From NCBI GenBank assembly GCA_016125475.1, contig WGLR01000017.1, positions 1 to 64,000 of the forward strand: a stretch of 64,000 bases of DNA, written 5' to 3'. A model generated the notes under the pieces. That model was not told where the DNA came from. It saw only the letters and a program-made list of their open reading frames with translations, and ran no database searches. The number at the start of each line of letters is the position of its first letter. Within the stretch, counting starts at the first letter, position 1. Shown piece after piece: positions 41,641 through 52,009 of the stretch. The translations under genes and the position numbers were made by a program. Source of the stretch: Betaproteobacteria bacterium. Lineage in GTDB: Bacteria > Pseudomonadota > Gammaproteobacteria > Burkholderiales > Ga0077523.

Positions 41641-43740
41641 TCAGCCGTTGAACCTGCCGCCCTCGCTGCCGAGCCTTTCCAGCAGTGGTGCGGGCTTCCA
41701 GAACCGGCCGAACCTCGCTTCGTATCCGCGCACGGCGTCCAGCACCTTGTCGAGCCCGACGGTGTCTGCGTAGAACATCGGGCCGCCACGGTAGCGCGGG
41801 AACCCGTAGCCGTAGAGATACACGATGTCGATGTCGCTCGCGCGCTGCGCGATGCCTTCCTCCAGCAGTTCCGCGCCCACGTTCACGAGCTGGTACACGC
41901 AGCGTTCGAGGATCTCCTGGTCGCCGATCTCGCGGCGTTCGATCCCGGCTTCCTTCGAGGCCTCGACGATCAGTGTCTCGATCTCCGGATCGGGAATCGG
42001 CTTGCGGCTGCCCGTCTCGTAACGGTAGTAGCCCGCGCCCGTCTTCTGGCCGAAGCGCCCCTTCTCGCAAATGCGGTCCGCGATCGTGGAGTAACGCTCG
42101 TTCGGGTCGCGCGTGGCGGCCTGACGCTTGCGGATCGCCCAGCCGATGTCGAGGCCGGCGAGATCGCTCACGCGAAACGGCCCCATCGCGAAACCGAACT
42201 CCTCCATCACGCGGTCCACCTGCTGCGGGAGGGCGCCCTCCTCGAGCAGGAAACCCGCCTCGCGGAAGTACGCGTGGACCATGCGATTGCCCACGAATCC
42301 GTCGCAGACGCCCACGAGGACGCCGACCTTCCGGATGGTCTTCGCGAGCTTCATGCTCGTCGCGATCACGTCGTTCGCGGTCTTCGCGCCGCGCACGATC
42401 TCGAGCAGGCGCATCACGTTCGCCGGGCTGAAGAAGTGCAGCCCGATCACGTCGGCGGGCCGTGACGTGACCGCCGCGATTTCGTCGATGTCGAGCGTCG
42501 AGGTGTTCGTCGCGAGGATCGCACCCGGTTTCGCGGCTGCGTCGATCTTGCGGAAAACGTCCTTCTTGACGTCCATTTCCTCGAACACGGCTTCGACGAC
42601 GATGTCCGCATCGCCGATGTCGTCGTAGCTCAGCACCCCCGTCAGGAGACCCATGCGCCGGTCCATCGCATCCTGCGAGAGCCGGCCTTTCGCGACGGTT
42701 GCCGCGTAGTTTCGACGTATCGTCTCGAAACCCTTGTCGAGTCGATCCTGCGCCGCCTCGAGCACCTTCACGGGGATGCCGGCGTTCGCGAAGTTCATCG
42801 CGATGCCGCCCCCCATCGTGCCTGCACCGATCACGGCCGCCGTCCTGATCTCCCGCAGCGGGGTGTCGTCCGGAAGATCCCTGACCTTGTTGGCGGCGCG
42901 CTCCGCGAAGAACGCGTGACGCAGGGCCTTCGACTCGGTCGTGCCGACGAGGTGTTCGAACCGCTCGCGCTCGAACTTCACGCCCTCGGCGAAGGGTCTG
43001 CGGGTCGCTGCCTCGACGCACGCCAGGCATTCGAGTGGCGCGGGGTAGCCGCGATGCTCTCTTGCGATGCGCTCGCGCGCCTGCGTGAAGAACGCGTCGA
43101 CATCGCCGTCCACGGCCACGGCGAGCGCGCTCGCGCGGCGTATCGGCCGGCTTTCCCTGACGACACGGGTCGCGAACGCGATCGCCGATGCGCGCAGATC
43201 TCCGGTCACGATCTCGTCGACGATGCCCAGTTCGTGCGCCTTCTCCGTGCTGACCGGGTCACCCGACACGATCATCTCGACACCTCGGGCGGCACCCACC
43301 AGCCGCGGCAACCGCTGGGTTCCGCCTGCCCCGGGCAGGATGCCCAGCTTCACTTCCGGCAGTCCGATCTGCGCCCCCGTGATCGCGCAGCGGTAGTGTG
43401 CGCCGAGCGCCAGTTCCAGCCCGCCCCCCATCGTCGGCCCCGCGATCGCGGCGACGATCGGTTTCGTGATCGTGTCCATGTACGCGAGCACGTCGCGCAG
43501 GTTCGCCATGCCCGGAACGGGTGGCTTGCCGAATTCCGAGATGTCGGCACCACCGGAGAAGTTCCTGCCCGCGCCGATGAGCAGGAACACGCGCACGGCC
43601 GGGTCGTGGTCTCCCTGCTTGAGCGCGTCGAGGATGCCCTGGAGCAGTCCCTTGCTCACCGAGAGCGCATTGACCGGAGGATTGTTCAGCGTGATGACGC
43701 CGACGTGGTTCTTGACCTCGTATTCGATGATGTTGGACAT
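41641..43740 (-). CDS. bifunctional enoyl-CoA hydratase/3-hydroxyacyl-CoA dehydrogenase (FadJ-like)
   Basis: A 699-residue multifunctional beta-oxidation enzyme. The crotonase domain (about 1-190) has oxyanion-hole sequences (GRNFSGGADISEF) and the catalytic-region glutamate in GLPEVKLGILPGAGG. The NAD-binding domain starts near 295 (VIGAGTMGGGIAMNFANAG), followed by the catalytic histidine in GLHFFSPANVM. A C-terminal dehydrogenase domain is duplicated. No thiolase gene is adjacent. Confidence 0.93.
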   Translation of the reverse strand: MSNIIEYEVKNHVGVITLNNPPVNALSVSKGLLQGILDALKQGDHDPAVRVFLLIGAGRNFSGGADISEFGKPPVPGMANLRDVLAYMDTITKPIVAAIAGPTMGGGLELALGAHYRCAITGAQIGLPEVKLGILPGAGGTQRLPRLVGAARGVEMIVSGDPVSTEKAHELGIVDEIVTGDLRASAIAFATRVVRESRPIRRASALAVAVDGDVDAFFTQARERIAREHRGYPAPLECLACVEAATRRPFAEGVKFERERFEHLVGTTESKALRHAFFAERAANKVRDLPDDTPLREIRTAAVIGAGTMGGGIAMNFANAGIPVKVLEAAQDRLDKGFETIRRNYAATVAKGRLSQDAMDRRMGLLTGVLSYDDIGDADIVVEAVFEEMDVKKDVFRKIDAAAKPGAILATNTSTLDIDEIAAVTSRPADVIGLHFFSPANVMRLLEIVRGAKTANDVIATSMKLAKTIRKVGVLVGVCDGFVGNRMVHAYFREAGFLLEEGALPQQVDRVMEEFGFAMGPFRVSDLAGLDIGWAIRKRQAATRDPNERYSTIADRICEKGRFGQKTGAGYYRYETGSRKPIPDPEIETLIVEASKEAGIERREIGDQEILERCVYQLVNVGAELLEEGIAQRASDIDIVYLYGYGFPRYRGGPMFYADTVGLDKVLDAVRGYEARFGRFWKPAPLLERLGSEGGRFNG

Positions 43741-44074
43741 GTGTCAGCCGCCTTGTGGTGAATCGTGCCGCATCGGCAGGAACGCCGGGTCGGGGCGAGT
43801 GGCTCGCGCGAACCCGACGTGCCCCGGACGGGCACCGGACCGCGAACTTTAGCGCACGCCCGCGACAGACGCTTTCCGTGCCACCGCGACGCCACGAGCC
43901 CTTCCCTTGATTTCGGTCAATCCGTATGACTTTCCGCGGAGCGCGTGACACGGCGCTTCGGCATACCATGGGCATGCGGGTGTGTTGCGATGGACTCGTA
44001 CCGTCGCCCGGGTCGACGGGTTCCGGCGCAGGGGCAGCCGTCCTGCAGAGGCGGCGAGGGTGGAGACGACGCAC
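43741..44074. other. divergent intergenic region with FNR-type box
   Basis: 334 bases between the fadJ-like gene (minus) and the 1079-residue membrane protein (plus). It contains TTGATTTCGGTCAA at 43907-43920. No gene is supported. Confidence 0.55.
43907..43920. promoter_or_regulatory. FNR/Anr-type box
   Basis: TTGATTTCGGTCAA has a perfect left half-site and GTCAA on the right. A TACCAT at 43964-43969 could be the -10. The box would then centre near -62.5, close to the class I activator position, for the plus-strand gene starting at 44075. Confidence 0.5.
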
Positions 44075-47000
44075 ATGAACGAACGCAGTCTCGGTGGACT
44101 GCCGATAACGGGATGGCTGGGGATCGTGCTGGCCGTCGTCGGCGTGCTCGTGTGGAAGCAGGCGCCGCTCGATCCGAACCGCGCGACCGGCAGCGAGGTG
44201 CCGCAGACACAGCTCCGCGCGCTGCAGGACGTGAGTGCGCGGCTCTGGGAGGACCCGTTCACGGCGCTCGCGCGGGCCAGGGCGGACATGCGCAACGCCG
44301 GTGTGGCCGAGCAGGAGAGCGCGCGCTCCATCGAGACAGTCTGCGATCAGCTCGTCGCGAGCAGCGGGGATTCGACGTTCCATCTCCACGTGATCGCGGC
44401 GATGGTCTCGAATGCGCCCTACGCGGACGGTGACGAGAGCCGCCGGCGCGTCCGCTATGCGACGGTCTCCGCGCTCAACGTCGCGCACTTCGTGCCCGAG
44501 AATGCCGACCACCTCGGCTACTTCCGCTGGAACGGGACGAACGACGTGCCGTTCGAGGCCTTCCGCCGGAAGAACACCCGGGGCGACAAGTTCTTCGCGC
44601 TCGTGCTGTGGCTCGAGGACGAGGTCGTGTCGTGGACCGACGTCGACAATCCGTCGGCGCAGTCTCTCGACGGCCGCCCGCTGCACCGTCTCGCGCAGCT
44701 CCGCGACCAGGTGCGGCACGCCTGCATTCCGGGCAGCGCCCGGAAGAGCCCGCAGAACTTCACGTTCTCGGTGCTGGGACCCGCGAATTCCCAGACGCTG
44801 CGCACGATGACGCGCGAACTCCAGGCGCAGGGGGCGAACGCGGCCGCCGCCCGGCGCGCCTTCGGCGAACCCTTCGACATCTACTCCGCGTTCGCCACCG
44901 CGCCCGCCAAGGAGATCATGGGCAGCTCGCCTCCTCCCGGCGAACACGATGCGTGCACCGGCTCGCCGGATCCCTGGTACTGCCGTCTGGGCATGCTCTT
45001 CCGCCAGCACGGCATCCGCTTTCACCGCGTGAACGCGACCGACAACGCGGCCGCGCAGGTGCTCGTGGAGGAGCTCGAGCGGCGTGGCGTGCACGTGAAA
45101 TCCGCGCCAGCGGACGACGAATCCCGGCACCACGTCGCGATCGTCTCCGAATGGGACACCTACTACGGCCGCCGCCTTCCGGTCGTCTTCCTGCGTGCCG
45201 CCGGACTCGAGGCGGCCTGCGAGACCGATCCGAGCGAACACGATGCCGAGGACGAGGCAGCCGGCGGCCCGCCCAGAGAGTGTCGTGTCGTGCGTTTCAG
45301 CTATCTGCGTGGTCTGGACGGAGAAGGGCCCCGATCCGCTTCTGCGTCGAAGTCGGCGTCGAAGGCCGGCGACGAGTCGACGCCGCGGGGCACCGCGACC
45401 GAGCCGGCGGAAGGGTATTCCCAGTTCGACTACCTCAGGCGTCTCGCCGCGCGGATCGAGCGCGAGAACGACCGCCTCAAGCGTGCGGGACGCGGCGAGA
45501 TCGGGGCGATCGGCGTGCTGGGCAGTGACGTGTACGACAAGATCGCCGTGCTGCGCGCGCTGCGTCCGTCGTTTCCGCGCGCGGTCTTCTTCACGACGGA
45601 TCTCGACGCGCGGCTGCTGCGCGCGGAGCAGCTCGAGTGGACACGCAACCTGATCGTCGCGTCGGGGTTCGGGTTCGCGCTCTCGCCGTGTCTCCAGAAG
45701 GACGTGCCGCCATTTCGCGGCACCTACCAGACCGCCGCATTCTTCGGTGTGCGCGTCGCACTGTTCAATGCGATGCCGGCCGATTCGCCCTATCGCGGCA
45801 CGCTGTGTCCGGAACACCACGCGCCAGACACACTGGATTCGGTGCCGCCGGCGCCGACGGCGAAGTCACCGGAAAGGATCACGTCGGCCGCGCTCGACGG
45901 GTGGCTCGCGACGCCGCGACTGTTCGAGCTCGGGCGCACGGGTGCAGTGAGCCTCGACGGGCCGGCCGCGCAGTGCCTGGGGCTGGACGACTGCGGAAGC
46001 GTTCACCCGACGGACAGCGACGCGGTGGCCGGCACGGAGAAGTTCCTGTGGGGATGCGCCGCGGCCGGTGCGTTCTTCCTGCTGCTGGTGATGATTTCCG
46101 GCACGCGCCCGATCGTGATGCGACCGTTCCTGTTCGCGGTCGACTACCTCGGGAACGGTACGCAGTCGCAGCGCGTGGGTGTCCTGTTCGTGCTGGCCGC
46201 GGTGATCGGTCCGCCGATCTGGGTGATCCTGCGCGGTCTCGCGAGCATCGGCGACCCGGGTGGCGAGCCGTTCTTCTGGGCCGAGGGGGTGAGCGTCTGG
46301 CCGTCCGAACTCCTTCGTCTCGTTGCGCTCACGCTGGGTGTGTGCTTCCTCGTCTACGCGTTCTCCGAACTCCACCGCAGTGCCGACCGGCTCGCCACCC
46401 GCTTCGACCTCGAGGGCGGGACGGACCTGCGGACCACCTGGCGTGTCGCGCTGGGATGGTTCGGCACGCGGAAGAACGACGTCGGCACGAAAGGGCGCGC
46501 CGCCCAGCTCTGGGCCCAGTACCGCCGATCGGGTCATCTGTTCTGGCGGCTCGCGCGGTCCTTCGCGTGGGTGGTGCTCTTCTACCTCGGTGCCGCCGTG
46601 ATGTTCCACCTCACGGAGCGCCCCAACAACCCCGCGCGTGGCCTGGCTGCGATGCAGGTGGAAGGTTTCCTGCGCATCACGGTGGTGTTCGTGTTCCTGT
46701 TCCTGCTCTTTGCGGTCAACGACGCGATCCGTCTCTGCACGCGCTTCCTGCGCGAACTGACGGCCTCCCGGGAGACGAACGACTGGTCACCCGGCGCGTG
46801 CCGCGAGTTCGGGGAGGCGCTCGGACTGCCCGCCACACTGCAGCCGGCCGCGCGCGACAAGGTGCTCGACGCGTGGATCGACACGCGTTTCGCCGCGCGG
46901 CTCACGGCCGACGTCGGCCTTCTCATCTACTTCCCGTTCGTGATCTTCGCGTTCCTGCTGGCGGCGCGCTGGCACGTCGTGGACGCCTGGGATCTCGCGC

Positions 47001-47314
47001 CGGGACTCGTGGTCGTGCTGGCGGCGGGGTTCGTGCTCGCGTGCGTGAACGCGGTCGAGATGCAGCGGGCGGCGTCGCGCGCGCGCCACTCGGCGCTCTG
47101 GCGCCTGAACGACATGGTGATTCGCGCGAGTGGCGGCGCCGACAAGGACTATCCGGGCGTGCAGTCGCTGCAGACGCTCGTGCGGATGATCGAGACGCTG
47201 CGGGAAGGCGCGTTCGTGCCGTTCGTGGAGCAGCCGCTCGTGCGTGCGGCGCTGATCCCGTTCAGCAGCGCGGGTGGCCTGTACCTGATCGATCTGTTCT
47301 CGCTGGCGAACTGA
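44075..47314 (+). CDS. large membrane protein of unknown function
   Basis: A 1079-residue protein. One helix lies near the N-terminus (about 10-27), then a soluble region of about 620 residues, then seven helices (starting near 656, 702, 748, 829, 866, 946 and 975). The soluble part has the look of a periplasmic-binding-protein-like alpha/beta fold: VAIVSEWDTYYGRRLPVVF near 356 and IGVLGSDVYDKIAVLRALRP then AVFFTTDLDARLL near 480-515. A low-complexity Ser/Ala/Lys stretch near 426-440 splits it. GGAG (44062-44065) supports the ATG. An FNR-type box lies upstream. No named family is recognised; a sensor or signalling role is a guess. Confidence 0.85.
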   Translation: MNERSLGGLPITGWLGIVLAVVGVLVWKQAPLDPNRATGSEVPQTQLRALQDVSARLWEDPFTALARARADMRNAGVAEQESARSIETVCDQLVASSGDSTFHLHVIAAMVSNAPYADGDESRRRVRYATVSALNVAHFVPENADHLGYFRWNGTNDVPFEAFRRKNTRGDKFFALVLWLEDEVVSWTDVDNPSAQSLDGRPLHRLAQLRDQVRHACIPGSARKSPQNFTFSVLGPANSQTLRTMTRELQAQGANAAAARRAFGEPFDIYSAFATAPAKEIMGSSPPPGEHDACTGSPDPWYCRLGMLFRQHGIRFHRVNATDNAAAQVLVEELERRGVHVKSAPADDESRHHVAIVSEWDTYYGRRLPVVFLRAAGLEAACETDPSEHDAEDEAAGGPPRECRVVRFSYLRGLDGEGPRSASASKSASKAGDESTPRGTATEPAEGYSQFDYLRRLAARIERENDRLKRAGRGEIGAIGVLGSDVYDKIAVLRALRPSFPRAVFFTTDLDARLLRAEQLEWTRNLIVASGFGFALSPCLQKDVPPFRGTYQTAAFFGVRVALFNAMPADSPYRGTLCPEHHAPDTLDSVPPAPTAKSPERITSAALDGWLATPRLFELGRTGAVSLDGPAAQCLGLDDCGSVHPTDSDAVAGTEKFLWGCAAAGAFFLLLVMISGTRPIVMRPFLFAVDYLGNGTQSQRVGVLFVLAAVIGPPIWVILRGLASIGDPGGEPFFWAEGVSVWPSELLRLVALTLGVCFLVYAFSELHRSADRLATRFDLEGGTDLRTTWRVALGWFGTRKNDVGTKGRAAQLWAQYRRSGHLFWRLARSFAWVVLFYLGAAVMFHLTERPNNPARGLAAMQVEGFLRITVVFVFLFLLFAVNDAIRLCTRFLRELTASRETNDWSPGACREFGEALGLPATLQPAARDKVLDAWIDTRFAARLTADVGLLIYFPFVIFAFLLAARWHVVDAWDLAPGLVVVLAAGFVLACVNAVEMQRAASRARHSALWRLNDMVIRASGGADKDYPGVQSLQTLVRMIETLREGAFVPFVEQPLVRAALIPFSSAGGLYLIDLFSLAN

Positions 47315-47421
47315 CGCCCCCTTCCCATCCTCCCCCCGCTCTCGCGGAGGGAGGGGCCTGCACGGGTTCCACGTGTTCTCTCCCTCCCTCGCTCGCGGGG
47401 GAGGGCCGGGGAGGGGGCGCG
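47314..47421. repeat. REP-like palindromic element, copy 2
   Basis: CGCCCCCTTCCCATCCTCCC begins the left arm (47315 on), and GCGGGGGAGGGCCGGGGAGG begins the right arm (about 47395 on). The arms pair over about 25 bases with a few mismatches. Inner CGCGGAGGGAG and CTCCCTCGCTCGCG form a second stem. It resembles copy 1 at 41541-41630. It directly follows the stop of the large membrane protein gene and may also end transcription. Confidence 0.7.
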
Positions 47422-47523
47422 TCGTCCCTGCCCTGAAAGGATTACCATCCCGTCGAGCCGGGCAGCGTGTCGCGTCGGACACGTTGCCGGCCGGACTCTT
47501 TCCCGCTCCGCCACGCGCCACCC

Positions 47524-50500
47524 ATGGCCCTCCCAGAGACTTCCCGTTCCACGATTCACGCCGCGCTCGACGACTTTCATCCCGCCGTGCGCGCGTGGTT
47601 CGCTGCGACGTTCGCGGCGCCCACGGACGCGCAGCGCGAGGCCTGGCCCGCGATCCGTGCCGGATCGGACGTCCTCGTGGCGGCGCCGACCGGTTCCGGC
47701 AAGACGTTCGCGGCGTTCCTGTCCGCCATCGACGACCTCGTGCGCGAGGGGCTCGCGGGCCCGCTTCCCGACGAGACCCGCGTCGTCTACGTCTCGCCGC
47801 TCAAGGCACTGTCCAACGACATCCGGCGCAATCTCGAAAGCCCGCTGGCCGGCATTGCCGGGGAGCTCGCGCGCGAAGGGCTGCCGGACGTCCCGATCCG
47901 GACCTGGGTGCGCACGGGAGACACGCCAGCCGCGGAACGCACACGCGCGGCGAAGAAGCCCCCCCACATCCTCGTCACGACGCCAGAGTCGCTGTACATC
48001 CTGCTCACGAGCCGGTCGGGGCGCGCGATGCTCGCGACCGCGCGTACCGTGATCGTGGACGAGATCCACGCGCTCGCGCCCGGGAAGCGCGGCACGCACC
48101 TGTCCCTGTCTCTCGCGCGTCTCGACGCGCTCGCCGGGCGTCGCCCCGTGCGTGTCGGACTCTCCGCGACGCAGAAGCCGCTCGACCTCGTCGCGCGGTT
48201 CCTGAGCGGTACCGACGGACACACCGCCCGTCCCTGCCGGATCGTGGACACGGGCCACGTTCGCAACCGCGACCTCGCGCTCGAACTGCCCCCGTCTCCC
48301 CTGCAGGCCGTGATGTCCGCGGAGGTCTGGACCCAGGTCTACGACCGGCTCGCGGAACTCGTCGCCCGGCACCGCACGACGCTCGTGTTCGTGAACACCC
48401 GACGGCTCGCCGAGCGCATTGCCCGCAACCTCTCGGAAAGGCTCGGGCCCGGCCGGATCGCGTCGCATCACGGCAGCATGTCGCGAGAGCAGCGTCTCGA
48501 TGCCGAACAGCGGCTGAAAGGCGGGGATCTCCACGCGATCGTCGCGACGGCATCGCTCGAACTCGGCATCGACATCGGCGACGTGGATCTCGTCTGCCAG
48601 ATCGGGTCGCCTCGATCGATCTCCGCATTCCTGCAGCGTGTCGGGCGCTCCGGTCATGCCGTCGGCGGAACGCCGAAGGGCCGCCTGTTCCCGCTGTCCC
48701 GCGACGATCTCGTGGAATGTGCCGCACTGCTCGATGCCGTGGGCCGCGGCGAACTCGACCGGATCACGATTCCCGAACAGCCGCTGGACGTGCTCGCGCA
48801 GCAGGTCGTCGCGGAGGTATCGCAGCGCGAGTGGCGGGAGGACGATCTCCACGCCCTCGTTCGTCGTGCCCACCCCTATCGCGATCTTTCCCGGGAGCGG
48901 TTCGACGAGGTCGTGCGGATGGTCGCGGACGGCTTCCACACGCGCCTCGGGCGTCGGGGCGCCTACCTGCACCGCGATGCGGTCAACGGGGTGCTGCGCG
49001 CGCGTCGCGGTGGCGGGCTGGCGGCGGTGATGTCGGGCGGCACGATTCCCGACACGGCCGACTACACGGTCGTGCTCGAACCGCAGTCGGAAGTGGTCGG
49101 TACCGTCAACGAGGACTTCGCGGTCGAATCGCTCGCGGGCGACGTGTTCCAGCTCGGCAACACCGCGTACCGCATCCTGCGCATCGAGCGCGGCACCGTG
49201 CGCGTGGAGGACGCGAAGGGACTGCCCCCGGGCATTCCGTTCTGGCTCGGCGAGGCGCCGGGGCGCACCGCGGAGCTGTCGGCGGCAGTGATGCGTCTCC
49301 ATGGCGAGGTCGCGCGCATGGCCTCGCACGACGACACCCAATCGGTCGTGACGGCCATCGCGGGACGGGCCGGCATCGGGCAGGACGCGGCGGAGAGGAC
49401 GGTCGAGTACCTGTCCGCCGCGTACGTCGCGCTCGGTGCGCTGCCCGACGAAAGCACGGTCATTCTCGAGCGCTTCTTCGACGAGTCGGGCGGCATGCAG
49501 CTCGTCGTGCACACGTCGTTCGGGAGCCGCATCAACCGCGCGTGGGGGCTCGCGCTGCGCAAGCGCTTCTGTCGCCGGTTCAACTTCGAGCTCCAGGCCG
49601 CGGCCACGGAAGACGCGATCGTGCTCTCGCTCTCCACGAGCCACAGTTTCGAACTCGCCGAAGTCGCGCGTTACCTGTCGTCGGGGACGGTCCGCGCGCT
49701 GCTGGTGCAGGCGGTCCTCGATGCGCCGATGTTCACGACCCGCTGGCGCTGGAACGCCACGGTCGCGCTCGCGCTGCTGCGCGTGCGCGGCGGTCACAGG
49801 GTGGCACCGCAGCTCGTCCGGATGCAGAGCGAGGATCTGCTCGCGACCGTGTTTCCCGACCAGGTCGCGTGCGGGGAGAACATCGTCGGCGACCGCGAGG
49901 TTCCCGATCATCCGCTCGTCGCCCAGACCCTCGAGGACTGCCTGCACGAGGCGATGGACGTGGACGGGCTCGAGGACGTGCTCGCGCGCATCGAGCGTGG
50001 TGCGATACGTGTGGTGGCACGTGATCTGACCGGACCGTCCCCGCTCGCGCTCCAGGTGCTTGCCGCGAAGCCTTACGCATTCCTCGACGACGCGCCGCTG
50101 GAGGAGCGTCGCACGCAGGCCGTGCTTGCCCGCCGCTGGCTCGACCCGCGAGCGGCTGCGGACCTCGGCCGCCTGGATGCGGACGCGATCGCGAGCGTCC
50201 GTGCACAGGTGTGGCCGGAGGCGCGCGACCCCGACGAACTGCACGATGCGCTCGTCCAGACGGGGTTTCTCGCGGACCGCGAGATTGTGGCGGTGCCGGC
50301 GTGGCGCGACTGGCTGAAGGTACTCGTGGACACGGGGCGCGCGACGTCCCTGACGCCCGACACGAAGGCGCCACCGCTGTGGTGCGCGACGGAAAGGCTG
50401 CCCGAGCTGCGGGCCGCACACCCCGAGGGGGTCGTGAGCCCGCCCGTCGAGGTTCCGGCGACGCGCGAGGACCGCGCGTGGTCGCGCGAGGATGCCGTGA

Positions 50501-51876
50501 CGGAACTCCTGCGTGACCGCCTGGGCTGTTCCGGGCCCGTCACGGTCGCGGAAATCGCCGCGACTGCCTTGCTGTCGCCGGCGCTCGTCACGGCGAGCCT
50601 GATCGCACTCGAGTCGGCGGGCGTCGTCATGCGCGGGCACTTCACGCCCGGCGCGCAGGACGAGGAATGGTGCGACCGCCACGTGCTCGCGCGCATCCAC
50701 CGCCGGACCGTCGACCGGTTGCGCCGGGAGATCGAGCCTGTCGCGCTGTGGGAGTTCTCGCGCTTCCTGCTTCGCTGGCAGCACGTGGAAGCGGACTCTC
50801 GGCTCGAAGGGCCCGATGCGGTCGCGGCGGTCGTCGACCAGCTCGAAGGCTTCGAGATTCCCGCCGGTGCGTGGGAATCCGAGATCCTGCCTGCGCGGAT
50901 CGCGGGGTACGAGGCAGCGTGGCTCGACGACCTGAGCGTTGCCGGGCGCGTGGTCTGGGCACGCCTGTCCGTCCCGCGAGGGGCGGGCGAGCGGGCGGCG
51001 TCGCCGGTGCGCACGACACCGATCGGGCTGGTCCCCCGGCGCCATCTCGCGAACTGGACTGCGCTCGCGGGCGAAGCGACCGAAGCGCCGCTGTCCGCAG
51101 CGGGCCGGGCGGTTCTGGACGTTCTCGAGCGCGAGGGCGCCTCGTTCTTCGACGAACTCGTGACCACCACGCGGCTGCTGCCGTCCCAGGCCGAGAGCGC
51201 GCTCGCCGAGCTGGTCGCACGCGGACGCGTGAGCGCGGACGGATTCGCGGGCCTCCGCGCGATGCTGGTGCCGCCGGACCGCCGGCGCTCGACGACAGGT
51301 CACCGGAGACGTCATCGCACGGTCGCCTTCGGCATCGAGGATGCCGGGCGCTGGGCGTCGCTTCGGCGCGGCGCATCTCCCGCGGAGTCCGACGAGGCGA
51401 GGGCGGAACACGTCGTCCGCACGCTCCTGCGCCGTTACGGCGTCGTGTTCTGGCGGCTGCTGGAGCGCGAGGCGCACTGGCTGCCCCCGTGGCGGGTGCT
51501 GCTGCGTGCACTGCGTCAGCTCGAGGCGCGCGGCGAGATTCGCGGGGGGCGGTTCGTGGCCGGCATGTCCGGGGAACAGTTCGCGCTGCCCGAAGCGGTC
51601 GCGACGCTGCGCGAGGTGCGTCGCCTGCCGCCGTCGGGCGGGCTCGTATCGCTGAGCGGCGCGGACCCCCTGAACCTGCAGGGCATCCTGGTGCCCGGGG
51701 CGCGGGTGCCTGCTCTTGCCGGTAACCGCGTGCTCTACCGCGACGGCGTACCCGTCGCGACGCTCGTCGCGGGCAAGGTGCAGGTGCTCGACACATGCGA
51801 TGCACACACCGGCTGGGAACTGCACAAGGCGCTGATTCGGCGCAACGTTCCGGGCGCACTCGCGCATCCGGCGTGA
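47524..51876 (+). CDS. lhr: ATP-dependent helicase Lhr
   Basis: A 1450-residue superfamily 2 helicase of the Lhr (large helicase-related) family. Walker A APTGSGKT near residues 54-61, DEIH box VDEIHA near 179, LSATQ near 212 and motif [14 protein letters not shown] near 371. A winged-helix and Lhr-core region follow, and a long C-terminal domain similar in size to that of E. coli Lhr. It acts in DNA repair on 3'-tailed substrates in known members. The start at 47524 is chosen over an upstream ATG at 47467. Confidence 0.93.
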   Translation: MALPETSRSTIHAALDDFHPAVRAWFAATFAAPTDAQREAWPAIRAGSDVLVAAPTGSGKTFAAFLSAIDDLVREGLAGPLPDETRVVYVSPLKALSNDIRRNLESPLAGIAGELAREGLPDVPIRTWVRTGDTPAAERTRAAKKPPHILVTTPESLYILLTSRSGRAMLATARTVIVDEIHALAPGKRGTHLSLSLARLDALAGRRPVRVGLSATQKPLDLVARFLSGTDGHTARPCRIVDTGHVRNRDLALELPPSPLQAVMSAEVWTQVYDRLAELVARHRTTLVFVNTRRLAERIARNLSERLGPGRIASHHGSMSREQRLDAEQRLKGGDLHAIVATASLELGIDIGDVDLVCQIGSPRSISAFLQRVGRSGHAVGGTPKGRLFPLSRDDLVECAALLDAVGRGELDRITIPEQPLDVLAQQVVAEVSQREWREDDLHALVRRAHPYRDLSRERFDEVVRMVADGFHTRLGRRGAYLHRDAVNGVLRARRGGGLAAVMSGGTIPDTADYTVVLEPQSEVVGTVNEDFAVESLAGDVFQLGNTAYRILRIERGTVRVEDAKGLPPGIPFWLGEAPGRTAELSAAVMRLHGEVARMASHDDTQSVVTAIAGRAGIGQDAAERTVEYLSAAYVALGALPDESTVILERFFDESGGMQLVVHTSFGSRINRAWGLALRKRFCRRFNFELQAAATEDAIVLSLSTSHSFELAEVARYLSSGTVRALLVQAVLDAPMFTTRWRWNATVALALLRVRGGHRVAPQLVRMQSEDLLATVFPDQVACGENIVGDREVPDHPLVAQTLEDCLHEAMDVDGLEDVLARIERGAIRVVARDLTGPSPLALQVLAAKPYAFLDDAPLEERRTQAVLARRWLDPRAAADLGRLDADAIASVRAQVWPEARDPDELHDALVQTGFLADREIVAVPAWRDWLKVLVDTGRATSLTPDTKAPPLWCATERLPELRAAHPEGVVSPPVEVPATREDRAWSREDAVTELLRDRLGCSGPVTVAEIAATALLSPALVTASLIALESAGVVMRGHFTPGAQDEEWCDRHVLARIHRRTVDRLRREIEPVALWEFSRFLLRWQHVEADSRLEGPDAVAAVVDQLEGFEIPAGAWESEILPARIAGYEAAWLDDLSVAGRVVWARLSVPRGAGERAASPVRTTPIGLVPRRHLANWTALAGEATEAPLSAAGRAVLDVLEREGASFFDELVTTTRLLPSQAESALAELVARGRVSADGFAGLRAMLVPPDRRRSTTGHRRRHRTVAFGIEDAGRWASLRRGASPAESDEARAEHVVRTLLRRYGVVFWRLLEREAHWLPPWRVLLRALRQLEARGEIRGGRFVAGMSGEQFALPEAVATLREVRRLPPSGGLVSLSGADPLNLQGILVPGARVPALAGNRVLYRDGVPVATLVAGKVQVLDTCDAHTGWELHKALIRRNVPGALAHPA

Positions 51877-51900
51877 CCCGGGGTCCGTTGCGCGACAGTT

Positions 51901-51930
51901 TTGTTGCGTTGCGGAATTCCCGGCTATCAT
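51901..51930 (+). promoter_or_regulatory. possible promoter of pyruvate carboxylase gene
   Basis: TATCAT (51925-51930) is a good -10 and TTGTTG (51901-51906) a weak -35 with an 18-base spacer. The start would fall near 51937, about 70 bases before the ATG. Confidence 0.4.
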
Positions 51931-52009
51931 CGGGCCTCGAGCCGGGTCGCGGGCCGACACGATCGGCCCGTGGATCCGGCGTCCATCGACACCCAGCCCG
52001 AGACTGCCC

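Noticed and set aside
43259-45820. 853-codon minus-strand open frame
   Set aside because: It crosses the fadJ-like start, the intergenic region and the large membrane gene in antisense.
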